Source of the DNA: CAZYHS01 sp964647545
GTDB lineage: Bacteria > UBA10199 > GCA-002796325 > 1-14-0-20-49-13
Length of the DNA: 35,241 nt
Direction: 5' to 3'
NCBI GenBank assembly: GCA_964647545.1
Contig: CAZYHS010000021.1
Location: 1-35,241 of the forward strand
Under the pieces are notes generated by a model that was not told where the DNA came from, ran no database searches, and worked only from the letters and a program-made list of their open reading frames with translations. This document shows positions 1 through 7,553 of this stretch, piece by piece. Within the stretch, counting starts at the first letter, position 1. Each line of letters opens with the position of its first letter. The translations under genes were made by a program, and so were the position numbers.

Positions 1-1
1 G

Positions 2-74
2 TGAGACGCCCGGGATTCGAACCCGGGACCCACGCCTTAAAAGGGCGTTGCTCTACCAGCTGAGCTAGCGTCCC
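2..74 (-). tRNA. tRNA-Lys (anticodon TTT)
   Basis: Read on the minus strand, the sequence folds as a complete cloverleaf. The seven-base acceptor stem pairs GGGACGC with GCGTCTC (one G-T pair) and is followed by discriminator A. The D-arm contains AGCTCAGCTGGTAGAGC, the anticodon stem is ACGCC/GGCGT with loop CTTTTAA (anticodon TTT), and the T-arm contains GGTTCGAATCC. The 3' end lies at the window edge: only one base follows the discriminator, a C, so an encoded CCA cannot be judged. A perfect TTGACA lies on the minus strand at 130-135, but no convincing -10 box follows at 16-18 bases. Confidence 0.97.
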
Positions 75-411
75 AACCGAAACTCCGCTAAATAAATTTA
101 ACGGCGCCTCACCAAAATCTCGATTAAATTGTCAATAAACTCAATGGGATGCCAGAAATTCAAGAAAGGCACCTACCCCACTCTGCGCAAAAGTGCGGCA
201 CTTCTAGCAGGACAATTCAATGGATGTCAAGGCGATTTTCCTAAACTTTTTGGGAATTTTAGGGCGGCAAACGGCCGTTTCCGTTAACCGAATAAACTGT
301 TCTGACGGCTCACCCCTAAAGCGGCGTGAAACGCGCGGGAGATTGCTTCTCCGCCAAAGGCGGATCGCAATGACGTACTTTGATGCGTGGGATTCCGGCG
401 AGATTGCACGT
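75..411. other. Non-coding stretch between tRNA-Lys and beta-helix gene
   Basis: I see no supportable gene here; the open frame crossing it is antisense to the beta-helix gene. It holds short inverted repeats: AAGTGCGGCACTT at 191-203, the palindrome AAACGGCCGTTT at 269-280, and the larger repeat listed at 336-375. The block GAGATTGC occurs twice, at 339-346 and 400-407. These structures lie downstream of the minus-strand beta-helix gene and upstream of the minus-strand tRNA, so some may serve as transcription stops, but none is followed by a clear T-tract. Confidence 0.6.
336..375 (-). repeat. Palindromic GTCATTGCGA...GCAATCTC repeat element
   Basis: On the minus strand the element reads CGTCATTGCGATCC, then GCC TTT GGC, then GGAGAAGCAATCTC. 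The arms ATTGC/GCAAT (342-346 with 367-371) and CCGCC/GGCGG (351-355 with 359-363) can form a two-part hairpin with an AAA/TTT loop. The end blocks match, from memory, a class of short dispersed palindromes (GTCATTGCGA...GCAATCTC) seen in many bacterial genomes, especially uncultured lineages. A second GCAATCTC block lies about 60 bases away at 400-407, which suggests a nested or decayed neighbouring copy. Only one full copy is visible in the window. Confidence 0.6.
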
Positions 412-2286
412 TTACTGCCGCCCTGCCGAATTGATTATCGACGAAGGAACCTCGTCGGCGCTCTGCACCTTCACGTTGCCGACAAAGTTCATATTGTATG
501 GCGCGTTCGGGAAGTTGTCGTTCTCGCAAATATCGTAGAAGACCAAAATATTTCCAAGATAGTTCGTGTCGAAGGTCATATCGCCGTAAGGTACACAACC
601 GCCCAAATCCTCTCCGTAAGGAATAACGCCGGTCGTCAAGCACAGTTCCTCAAACGAAGAAGATTTCAAACACGGACCGAAATCTACAGTCCCTGCAGGA
701 TTGTTCAACGAAACATTTCCGCGCAGCGTGTTGTACCGGCTTCCGCCGTCGGTGTAAAAAATATTGCCGCCGGCAGCTGCACGTTTATTTTCCGCCACGT
801 TCCAAGCTATGAGCTGGCCATCTTCCGCCGATGTTCCTTGAAATCCGGTGGAATAAATCGCCCCGCCGTCCCAAAGTTTTTCCAGAAAATATGTGATGTG
901 GTTGTGAACGATCTGGTTTCCCTGCGCCGATGACGGCGACTCGACCGTGTACCACATGTTCGGCGTACCGTGAGGAACGCCGGCAAACCCGCCCGGATCA
1001 AGCAGCGCCCAGCCCCACCCTATTGCAATTCCCGACCACGAGGTGTGGTTTATGTCGTTGTGCTCGACAAGAGAGTTCGTGGTAAAGCCGATGTAAATTC
1101 CGGCGGCGTCATAGAAATCGGCGCCGGTGTGCTCGACCAGATTGTTCGAAATCGTGTTGTCGCGAGTTAGCTGCGAGGCAAGTTCGGGATGCGCATCTTC
1201 AAAACTATTGCCGCCGAGCTGAATACCGGTCGATGAAATATCGTTGAACGTGTTGTTCGTGATGTTATTGCTCTGACTTCCAATTCCGAAATCGAGNNNN
1301 NNNNNNNNNNNNNNNNNNNNNNNNNNNNNNNNNNNNNNNNNNNNNNNNNNNNNNNNNNNNNNNNNNNNNNNNNNNNNNNNNNNNNNNNNNNNNNNNATGT
1401 AACTGACCGGCTCTTCGGCGCTGCCGGAGGCATCGACAAGTTTTTCCAGCACCGGCAATTCAACAACGGCTGTGCTCATGTCTTCGCCTTCTCGCGGAAT
1501 GTAATAGAGAGTTTGCAATGTCGGGTCGAGATACCATTCGCCGGCTTCATCGAGGAATTCGTAAGCGTTCTCCCACCAGCTGAGCAGCTGAAAATTCCAC
1601 GGCTCGGGGAAAACGTTCACGTTCGTCCAACACGGCGTTTGCATCACAACGTCCGAAGCGCTGTTGATTTGGGCGATCGGGCAACGCATCATTTTCCATT
1701 GAGTCACCGTGACAGCTTCTACCAGCGTTGGGTTGTTCCACACCGGAGGAATTTGCGGGTCGTCGCCTAGAATGTATTCGTAGAAATAGCCTGTCGCGGT
1801 CCGCGAATAGTAGTTTGGATAATCAACCGTGCGTGCGCGGGTTGCGCGTGTGCCGTTAACAAAAAGCTGTCTCGGCATCGTTGTTGTTGCAACGGACGCA
1901 CTCCAGATATTTTTTCCGGCGTCGTGAAGCGTCCAGCCGGTGACCTGTTCGGAGCCGATGATTGAAACGGTGGCGCCAGACACGGCCTTGTAAACAACGG
2001 GGGCCCCAGTTGCGCCGGAATCTTCCGACGTAAACGTAAGAGGTTCGGACAACCTGTAAGTCCCCTCTTCTATGTTCACGTTAATTGGAATAGTTCCACG
2101 TGATGGGTTTGCGCGCACAACGTCGCGTGCGTGCGCGATTGTTTTAAATGGGGCATCTTGCGTGCCGGCGGCAGAGTCGCTACCGTCGGGCGAAACCCAG
2201 TAGTTAATGCCGCCAGAGCCTGATACGCAAGCATTTGCGACAAAACCCAAAAACAAAAGAGACAAAGCTATTTGCTTGAAATTCAC
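412..2286 (-). CDS. Secreted parallel beta-helix repeat protein, probable lipoprotein (interrupted by scaffold gap)
   Basis: The product begins with a GTG codon and a signal peptide (about residues 1-19) ending VANAC, a weak lipobox, so Cys20 may be lipidated. After it comes YWVSPDGSDSAAGTQDAPFK, the usual opening of right-handed parallel beta-helix proteins with pectate-lyase-like folds, and then a segment of the PFKTIAHARDVV type. The C-terminal half is rich in NxI/NxV turns (NNITNNTF, NTISNNLVEHT, LVEHNDINHTSWSGIAIG), typical of beta-helix coils. No catalytic site can be assigned; such proteins bind or cleave polysaccharides. A run of 100 N (1297-1396) lies mid-gene. The frame stays open across it, but a 100-N run is usually a placeholder, so true length and continuity are unknown. 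The gene stands alone between a non-coding stretch and a divergent gene. A GAGAG stretch 5' of the GTG is the only Shine-Dalgarno candidate. Confidence 0.8.
   Translation of the reverse strand: MNFKQIALSLLFLGFVANACVSGSGGINYWVSPDGSDSAAGTQDAPFKTIAHARDVVRANPSRGTIPINVNIEEGTYRLSEPLTFTSEDSGATGAPVVYKAVSGATVSIIGSEQVTGWTLHDAGKNIWSASVATTTMPRQLFVNGTRATRARTVDYPNYYSRTATGYFYEYILGDDPQIPPVWNNPTLVEAVTVTQWKMMRCPIAQINSASDVVMQTPCWTNVNVFPEPWNFQLLSWWENAYEFLDEAGEWYLDPTLQTLYYIPREGEDMSTAVVELPVLEKLVDASGSAEEPVSYXXXXXXXXXXXXXXXXXXXXXXXXXXXXXXXXXXLDFGIGSQSNNITNNTFNDISSTGIQLGGNSFEDAHPELASQLTRDNTISNNLVEHTGADFYDAAGIYIGFTTNSLVEHNDINHTSWSGIAIGWGWALLDPGGFAGVPHGTPNMWYTVESPSSAQGNQIVHNHITYFLEKLWDGGAIYSTGFQGTSAEDGQLIAWNVAENKRAAAGGNIFYTDGGSRYNTLRGNVSLNNPAGTVDFGPCLKSSSFEELCLTTGVIPYGEDLGGCVPYGDMTFDTNYLGNILVFYDICENDNFPNAPYNMNFVGNVKVQSADEVPSSIINSAGRQ
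1297..1396. other. Assembly gap (100 N)
   Basis: Exactly 100 consecutive undetermined bases lie inside the beta-helix gene. A round number like this is the usual placeholder for a scaffold join of unknown size. Repetitive beta-helix coding sequence is a plausible cause of the break. The reading frame continues across the gap only if the real missing length is congruent with 100 modulo 3. Confidence 0.98.
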
Positions 2287-2444
2287 AGAGAAACTCTCTC
2301 ATATGCCAAGAGCTTTTAGGCAAGAAAAATATAACGACATTCAAAAAACCGGCGAGGGCTACAACCGAAAAAAACTAGCAACAATCTGGCAACTATGCCG
2401 ATAAACCAACAGTCAATAAAAACACAAACTACGGAGATGATTCT

Positions 2445-3029
2445 ATGTTACCGGAAAAATGCGGCGCGGTAAGCGTCAGCCTGATGAAGAACGAAGTTAA
2501 CAACGATGACTATCACGGTCAGATCACACTCAACCGTTGCGCAGTGACATCGCGCTGCGACCTCACCTTTGACGAGGTGGATGATCTTGAACCATTTAAC
2601 TGCGTTGATGACGTTATGCTTCGCGGACAAGGGTTTAATAAGGTCGAAGCAGGAGAAGAGTATACGCAGAAAATAAAACGTTTTGTCGGACAGTTTATTC
2701 AACAGGCAGGCGCAAACATTGGCTCTGCAATTCTTTCCGGTAACTTCAAATCGGGCGAAACATTCCGCGGCGAGTCTGGATATGTCACCTACAACTTGAC
2801 CCTGTCATGCTACACAAACAACGCCAGCATCATCACCTACTATTCAAACCTGTTGCCCGACACAGGAAAAGTCGAAAGGCCTGTTTACGGCTACATGCAA
2901 ATTTCAAGTGAAGATGGCGGAAGTCTCGCTAACCTTGTCGATGCAGCATGCGGAGCCGTTGCACTGCAGAGTGCGGCAAGACATGCCCAAACGGCCATCA
3001 ATGCCCTAAAAGAGATCTTCACATTTTAA
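2445..3029 (+). CDS. Hypothetical protein, 194 aa, no recognised family
   Basis: I do not recognise this protein. The ATG is preceded by GGAG (in ACGGAGATGATTCT) at a suitable distance. There is no signal peptide or membrane segment. The N-terminal third contains five cysteines (C6, and others in LNRCAVTSRCDL and PFNCVDD). The middle is polar and beta-prone with a Gly/Ser-rich stretch (GNFKSGETFRGESGYVTYNL). The C-terminus is an Ala-rich helix (AACGAVALQSAARHAQTAINALKE). A strong terminator follows 23 bases after the stop, so it looks monocistronic and probably well expressed. The next two plus-strand genes encode exported proteins, but their transcription is separated from this gene. Confidence 0.75.
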   Translation: MLPEKCGAVSVSLMKNEVNNDDYHGQITLNRCAVTSRCDLTFDEVDDLEPFNCVDDVMLRGQGFNKVEAGEEYTQKIKRFVGQFIQQAGANIGSAILSGNFKSGETFRGESGYVTYNLTLSCYTNNASIITYYSNLLPDTGKVERPVYGYMQISSEDGGSLANLVDAACGAVALQSAARHAQTAINALKEIFTF

Positions 3030-3052
3030 ACTTGATCCGATCGTTATAAAAA

Positions 3053-3085
3053 GCCCGCCCTGAAAAATTCAGGTCGGGCTTTTTT
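3053..3085 (+). terminator. Rho-independent terminator after the 194-aa gene
   Basis: The stem GCCCGCCCTGAA (3053-3064) pairs with TTCAGGTCGGGC (3068-3079) with one internal mismatch and an AAA loop. TTTTTT follows directly. It lies 23 bases after the stop codon at 3029. Confidence 0.9.
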
Positions 3086-3144
3086 GTTCATACTTATTTG
3101 ATATTTGGCCCAAACTATGACTAAGTGCCTTGGATGGAGGCTTC

Positions 3145-4272
3145 ATGAATAAGGTCCTTTTGCTCATAGCGATATTTTTTGTCTCAATTTTCACAAATGC
3201 CGAGGCAAAACAGCAGCTGCCTCGCGATATGAACGACGCTGCCGACATCCGCAGCTCTATCGAACGTCAAATGCAAGATGCCGCCGTGATGGCCTCAACC
3301 GTAACGCGCGGCAACATCGCCGGCGACATAGCTCCGGCCTCGACCCCCGAAAAAGAGATCGAACGCAGACGGCGGCTGATAAACGGCGCCCACAGCGATT
3401 TCATGAAGCTAAAAGCCGATATGAGCGCCGCCGGTCCTAAATCGAATTATTCGCCTTCGCCGCAAGTGGGAGATAAAAAAGAGGGCGGCATAGCGAGCGC
3501 AAACAACGTCAAAGCCAATGCCGAGTTAGCGGCAGCAATAAGAGATGCGGCCGAACCTCCTAAAGCAATAGCAGTGGAAGGACGCGTAATTATCGAAGGA
3601 GGAGAAGCCGATAAACGCGCGCCAAACAACCAAGACGCCGGAGTGAAATATTCGATCGAAGAACGCTTCGTCGGAAATCTCATCATTGCGCCACCGGAAA
3701 CTTCCGAGCAGCCAACTCTTGAAGAGGCCATCGCCGCCGGAACTCTTAAACCCGACGGAGTTGCGTCGGCGTCCGGCGGAAACAAACCTTCCACAGAATC
3801 TTCCGCAAAGTCGGCAAAAAACGCCGGCGGAATTCTTGCTCCCGATTATCAACTCGATACGATATCGACCGGCGTTAAGGTCCTCTCGCTTGGCGGCGGC
3901 GCCTGCGTCCGCTCTAATAGAGGGGGTGACGACGAATGCACTGAAAAAGACCCTTTCGTCACAAGTAAAATCGACAAAGAAAATAAATACGGCAACTTTA
4001 ACGACGGTGTTGTCGCGGCACAGAGAGAAGGAGACACGGTAAAGATCGAAGTCGCCTCCCCCGCCGTCTCTTTTGCGACGGCAATGAAAACAAAGACCGC
4101 TGAAGTCGGCTGCTCAAACGCCATTTTTGAAATCAAAACCTCTGAATTTAAACAGATGATCGAAAACGGCGGCATGACGATCAGTAGATCATTTAGCGAA
4201 AGCGCACAGTCGGCCTCTTCGTGCCGTCATGGCTCAAAAATAACTCTGCACATGACCGTAAAAAACAAATAG
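3145..4272 (+). CDS. Exported hypothetical protein, 375 aa
   Basis: No known family is recognised. The start at 3145 is preferred to the ATG at 3130 because TGGAGG lies just before it and the product then opens with a clean Sec signal peptide, MNKVLLLIAIFFVSIFTNAEA, probably cleaved after AEA. Residues about 25-110 look helical and highly charged, with several RR/EK-rich stretches. Residues about 110-235 are rich in Ala, Glu, Gly and Pro and look disordered. The C-terminal third contains six cysteines (GGGACVRSN, DDECTEKD, EVGCSNAIF, SASSCRHGS) and ends in a beta-prone tail, suggesting a small disulphide-stabilised periplasmic or surface domain. It lies 36 bases upstream of the next secreted gene on the same strand, so the two may be co-transcribed, subject to a small hairpin between them. 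Confidence 0.8.
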   Translation: MNKVLLLIAIFFVSIFTNAEAKQQLPRDMNDAADIRSSIERQMQDAAVMASTVTRGNIAGDIAPASTPEKEIERRRRLINGAHSDFMKLKADMSAAGPKSNYSPSPQVGDKKEGGIASANNVKANAELAAAIRDAAEPPKAIAVEGRVIIEGGEADKRAPNNQDAGVKYSIEERFVGNLIIAPPETSEQPTLEEAIAAGTLKPDGVASASGGNKPSTESSAKSAKNAGGILAPDYQLDTISTGVKVLSLGGGACVRSNRGGDDECTEKDPFVTSKIDKENKYGNFNDGVVAAQREGDTVKIEVASPAVSFATAMKTKTAEVGCSNAIFEIKTSEFKQMIENGGMTISRSFSESAQSASSCRHGSKITLHMTVKNK

Positions 4273-4293
4273 ACCGGCATTAAGCCGGCTCTT
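4272..4293 (+). terminator. Short intergenic hairpin, weak terminator or attenuator
   Basis: CCGGC (4274-4278) pairs with GCCGG (4284-4288) around ATTAA, with outer AGA/TCT bases able to extend the stem, and CTTTAAT follows. The stem is short and the T-tract interrupted, so it may only reduce read-through into the gene at 4309. Confidence 0.35.
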
Positions 4294-4308
4294 TAATATG
4301 GGGGCGAA

Positions 4309-6111
4309 ATGAGGAAACTACTGTTAGCGGCAACGACGGTCCTTTCGTTATTTCTTGCGACAACATCGACGGCAAAGGCAGAAAACATAACGGTCACTCT
4401 CGACCCGACAACGTTCCCGACAACCGAAGCGTGCGACCCTGAACACTACGCGAACTGCCCGACGCAAACAATGGTGGCTACCCTTGAAGGAACCTACGTT
4501 GACTTCAGGCACATCATGCGAATTACCGCAGTCTATATCGATTCCCTTGGCGGCTCCATCGCGATCACCGACGATAAATGCTCGGGTCAAAAGCTGCACA
4601 TGCTCGGCACCTGCACGATTACAATGAGTTTCCAGCCGTTGCAGCCCGTAAACTATCAGGCAAATCTGGTGATTAATTATTCACTGGGGGCCCTTGCCGA
4701 CAGCAAAGTCGTTGCAGTGTCTGGAAGCGGCTACGCCCCTGCCCCGCATCTCTATCCGGCATCGATAAACTTCGGCAAAAAATCTCTCAATTCGGAAAAA
4801 GAATGGCTCTACGTCGAAATTTTAAATCAGGCCCGCACAAGCATTGAAATTAACGACACCATTCTCAACGAACTTTTTTCAAACGAAGCTTTAGGAGTCG
4901 ATACAACCTGCAAAGGAAAAGTTCTTGAGCCCGAAGTGATGCCTGCACAGGCATCGTGCGACATGGGAGTAAGTTTCTATCCGACCAACCCGACAACGGT
5001 CGATCAACAGCTTGAAGGCTATGCGGAAATTTATGTCAACCATCTGCTGGGCGATCAGCAGGTGAACCTTCTCGGTACGGTTATTGCCGCTGACAGCAAA
5101 GATTTAAAAATTTCCGCCGCCGGCCTATACTTCGGCGACCAAACAATCGGAGAAGAGAGCGCAGTCAAGTCATTTACGATCACAAACGTTGGCACGTTAA
5201 ACGTAGTAATGGGAGCCATCACCTCGGACGACGCGCAATTTGCGATAACCGACAACGACTGCCCCGGCGTCGGAGTCGAATTGAACCCAGCTGACGTCTG
5301 CACGGTAGAACTCACCTTCACACCCAGCGCACCGGCCGGCTTAAAAACTGCAACGGTCACAATTAATAACGACGCAGAAGACAACCCGCAAACGGTCGCC
5401 CTTCGCGGCAACGCCATTGACCCTGAAAATCCATCGGTCAGCCTCTCTTCGCGCAACCTTGACTTTGGAAATCAGACTGTCGGCATCTCGACAAAACAAT
5501 ATGTCACGCTGGTAAATAAAGGCGGAACCAACCTTGTTATCGACACCGTGGAAGTCGAGGGCAACACCCAGCTTACCGTGGCCGAACCCGACACAGACTG
5601 CGACGGAAACACAATTGCGCCGGAGTCCCGCTGCAAAATCGTAATTGAATACTCGCCGACGGAACCGGCGCCGGCCGAAGCGACAGTTTCAATCACAGAC
5701 AACGCCGACGACTCGCCGCAAACGATAGAGCTGGAAGGAACCGGAACACAGCCAAAAACCCCCGCAGTTCAACTGTCGGCTACAGATATAAATTTCGGGA
5801 ATCAGACGATAGACACGTCAAAAACGCAAACGCTAACCGTGACAAACAACGGGACATCGGATTTGCAAATTTCTCTGACGGCTCTGGATGGAACGGGAGC
5901 CGCAAGTTTCAGCAAGCTCGACGGATGTATCGGCACGGTCGTTCAGCCGAACTCGACATGCAAGGTTGGGATATCGTTCTATCCAACCGAGTATCAAAGT
6001 TACAGCGCGACACTAAGCATTGCCGACAACGCCTCTGACAGCCCGCAAAGCGTGACATTAAGAGGCTACGGGGCATCGGCGCCGTCAAGCGGATGCTCGC
6101 TCATACGCTAA
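4309..6111 (+). CDS. Exported multi-domain ASH-like (choice-of-anchor D) protein with GCSLIR C-terminus
   Basis: The start is preceded by GGGGGCG. A signal peptide (MRKLLLAATTVLSLFLATTSTAKA) leads to five tandem immunoglobulin-like domains of about 100 residues (roughly 25-140, 145-245, 255-355, 365-470, 480-590). The later ones show the choice-of-anchor D / ASH signature: INFGNQTI or LDFGNQTV near the start, then TLTVTNNG, and an ending like NPQTVALRGNA. Each domain carries one Cys pair in a C-x(11-17)-C context before an F-x-P motif, e.g. DCPGVGVELNPADVCTVEL, probably a disulphide. Domains of this kind occur in bacterial surface proteins and are followed by sorting tails in several lineages. 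Here the chain ends abruptly in SSGCSLIR with no membrane helix, and the same last six residues end the protein at 33823-35241. A terminator follows. Confidence 0.88.
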   Translation: MRKLLLAATTVLSLFLATTSTAKAENITVTLDPTTFPTTEACDPEHYANCPTQTMVATLEGTYVDFRHIMRITAVYIDSLGGSIAITDDKCSGQKLHMLGTCTITMSFQPLQPVNYQANLVINYSLGALADSKVVAVSGSGYAPAPHLYPASINFGKKSLNSEKEWLYVEILNQARTSIEINDTILNELFSNEALGVDTTCKGKVLEPEVMPAQASCDMGVSFYPTNPTTVDQQLEGYAEIYVNHLLGDQQVNLLGTVIAADSKDLKISAAGLYFGDQTIGEESAVKSFTITNVGTLNVVMGAITSDDAQFAITDNDCPGVGVELNPADVCTVELTFTPSAPAGLKTATVTINNDAEDNPQTVALRGNAIDPENPSVSLSSRNLDFGNQTVGISTKQYVTLVNKGGTNLVIDTVEVEGNTQLTVAEPDTDCDGNTIAPESRCKIVIEYSPTEPAPAEATVSITDNADDSPQTIELEGTGTQPKTPAVQLSATDINFGNQTIDTSKTQTLTVTNNGTSDLQISLTALDGTGAASFSKLDGCIGTVVQPNSTCKVGISFYPTEYQSYSATLSIADNASDSPQSVTLRGYGASAPSSGCSLIR

Positions 6112-6132
6112 CCAAAAAGAATTCGCCTAAAG

Positions 6133-6170
6133 CAACGCCCGACCTGCGAAGAGTCGGGCGTTGTTTCTTT
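6133..6170 (+). terminator. Rho-independent terminator after the ASH-domain gene
   Basis: A perfect 11-bp stem, CAACGCCCGAC (6133-6143) with GTCGGGCGTTG (6153-6163), has a nine-base loop and is followed by TTTCTTT. It lies 21 bases after the stop codon and also separates this gene from the convergent operon ending at 6211. Confidence 0.88.
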
Positions 6171-6210
6171 GAGAATGTTAAGCCTTAAAAAATGGAGAGT
6201 GCAAAAAGCG

Positions 6211-7194
6211 TCAAATTTTAACGGCTATTAAAGCTGCGGCAAACGGCGTAGAATCAAGCTCAATGCGGTTGTAACCGGTGTCTTTCAAAATGCTTCTCCC
6301 CTCAAAAATATATCTCCCGAATCGCCAGCCCCCCGACAGTTTGAATTCAATCTTTTTCTGCAGCCGTACGCTCAAAGATGCGCCGGAGGTCTTTTCAACG
6401 ATAAATATCTGCCGGTTTTTTATCGCGCGGCCGGTCCTCCAAAAATGGTCATCGTCCCATTGAAAATAACCCGCCAACCTTAACCATCTTTGAGGATTCC
6501 AACCGGCGTCAGCATAAAGGCGAATGATAGGGAAATATCGCAAATTGAAATTTAATTTCGAACGCGGCATAAGCTGAACGTTCATTGCAGGAGCCCCGAT
6601 AAGCCCCCGCCCCCACTCTCTATTGAAAATATAACCGAACCCCGGAAGCGGCACATGCCTTAGAAAATCGCGATTGCTTGAATAGTTAAGAAAGAAAGCC
6701 CATGCGTCGCCATCTCCGGCCGGAACGAGCAGCGCGGCGTTTCCGGTGAATTCAAGCGTATTGAAATTCGCGAACGGCCGGTTGCTCGAAGAACCGGCAA
6801 GAGCGTTGCCACCTAAGATCCACCCGTTGGAGAATTTGTGACGGAATGCCGGCCCAAAGTTCACGTCACTAAAAATATCTGGGAGCATCCCCCCGCTTGA
6901 AGGGAGAAAAAGGTTGCGCCCCAAAGAGACAAGTTCTCCGGAAACCGCAAAACCGGCCTCGTTTGCGCCGCCATTAAATAGCGGCACATACCCCGCAAGA
7001 GATTCTTTCGTAAGCGATGTCGTCCCCGACGAGGAATCAAAGCGGCCTTCGATGGAGGTTCTCTGCCGCCCGAGCTGCGGGTCTAACAGAACTTCATAAG
7101 CGTTCATCCCAATGGCAAAGGCTGGATAAAAATTGAGCAGAAAGACGAAGATGAAAAAAACACTTTTGGCGATAGCATTCCTAGGAATTTTCAT
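6211..7194 (-). CDS. Exported, probable outer-membrane beta-barrel protein
   Basis: The product has a signal peptide (about residues 1-28, ending YPAFA) and no later hydrophobic helix. The rest alternates aromatic and polar residues in amphipathic strands (KLNFNLRYFPIIRLYADAGW, RLAGYFQWDDDHFW, KIEFKLSGGWRFGRYIFEGR), as in outer-membrane barrels. Its last residue, Ile, is hydrophobic but the tail lacks the classical terminal Phe. The length (327 aa) would suit a 12-14-strand barrel; no specific family is recognised. Its ATG overlaps the stop of the response-regulator gene (ATGA, 7191-7194), so it is translationally coupled as the last gene of the kinase / regulator operon. That suggests the signalling pair and this envelope protein act in one process. 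Confidence 0.75.
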   Translation of the reverse strand: MKIPRNAIAKSVFFIFVFLLNFYPAFAIGMNAYEVLLDPQLGRQRTSIEGRFDSSSGTTSLTKESLAGYVPLFNGGANEAGFAVSGELVSLGRNLFLPSSGGMLPDIFSDVNFGPAFRHKFSNGWILGGNALAGSSSNRPFANFNTLEFTGNAALLVPAGDGDAWAFFLNYSSNRDFLRHVPLPGFGYIFNREWGRGLIGAPAMNVQLMPRSKLNFNLRYFPIIRLYADAGWNPQRWLRLAGYFQWDDDHFWRTGRAIKNRQIFIVEKTSGASLSVRLQKKIEFKLSGGWRFGRYIFEGRSILKDTGYNRIELDSTPFAAALIAVKI

Positions 7195-7553
7195 GCAACG
7201 AGTTTGTTGATTTTGGAAATGAGCTCTTCTGGATCGTATGGAATGGAGATATAATCTTCCGCTCCGGTCTCTTTTAGAATCTTCTCTTCATCTCCGGAAT
7301 TGGCCGAGAACAAAACGACCGGAATATTTTTTAAGCTTAGATTCGATCTCATCTGTTTGCACACATCGTCGCCCCCCATCTCCGGCATCAGAATGTCAAG
7401 CAGCACAAGATCGCACCTGTGTTTTGAAAGCCATTTGAGGGCATCTTCGCCGCTGTAAGCCACGACAGTTTCAAAACCTTCGGCCTCAAGCATGTCTTTG
7501 GTGACCTCGGCGACATCTTCTTCGTCGTTAACTATCAAAATTATTTTTGGCAT
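7191..7553 (-). CDS. Single-domain response regulator (CheY-like) lacking the conserved Lys
   Basis: At 120 residues this is a receiver domain with no output domain. The acidic pocket (D10, E11) and phospho-acceptor D53 (in LLDILMP) are present, and S83 (in LFSAN) takes the Thr/Ser position. At the end of beta-5, the family has a near-invariant Lys in a K-P motif; here the sequence is DYISIPYDPEE, so Ile104 (codon at 7242-7244) replaces it while the cis-Pro and aromatic switch are kept. That Lys contacts the phosphoryl group, so signalling or phosphotransfer is probably altered. Start: AGGAG lies 8 bases before the ATG. The gene overlaps the kinase gene by 13 bases and the exported-protein gene by 4, so the three are tightly coupled. 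With no DNA-binding domain it must act by protein contact. Confidence 0.93.
   Translation of the reverse strand: MPKIILIVNDEEDVAEVTKDMLEAEGFETVVAYSGEDALKWLSKHRCDLVLLDILMPEMGGDDVCKQMRSNLSLKNIPVVLFSANSGDEEKILKETGAEDYISIPYDPEELISKINKLVA

Noticed and set aside
130..135. tRNA-Lys promoter from TTGACA
   Set aside because: The -35 box is perfect, but the bases 16-18 positions downstream (around GTGAGG) do not resemble a -10 box.
269..280. AAACGGCCGTTT palindrome as an operator
   Set aside because: A single 12-base palindrome in a non-coding stretch with no gene start beside it can arise by chance.
1..411. tRNA-Lys as an integration site with a mobile element
   Set aside because: The tRNA 3' end faces out of the window, so any element would lie to the left. 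No integrase or tRNA-fragment direct repeat is seen inside.
220..933. Plus-strand 237-residue open frame across 220-933
   Set aside because: It is antisense to the beta-helix gene, has no signal or domain and shows the Arg-rich composition of a shadow frame.
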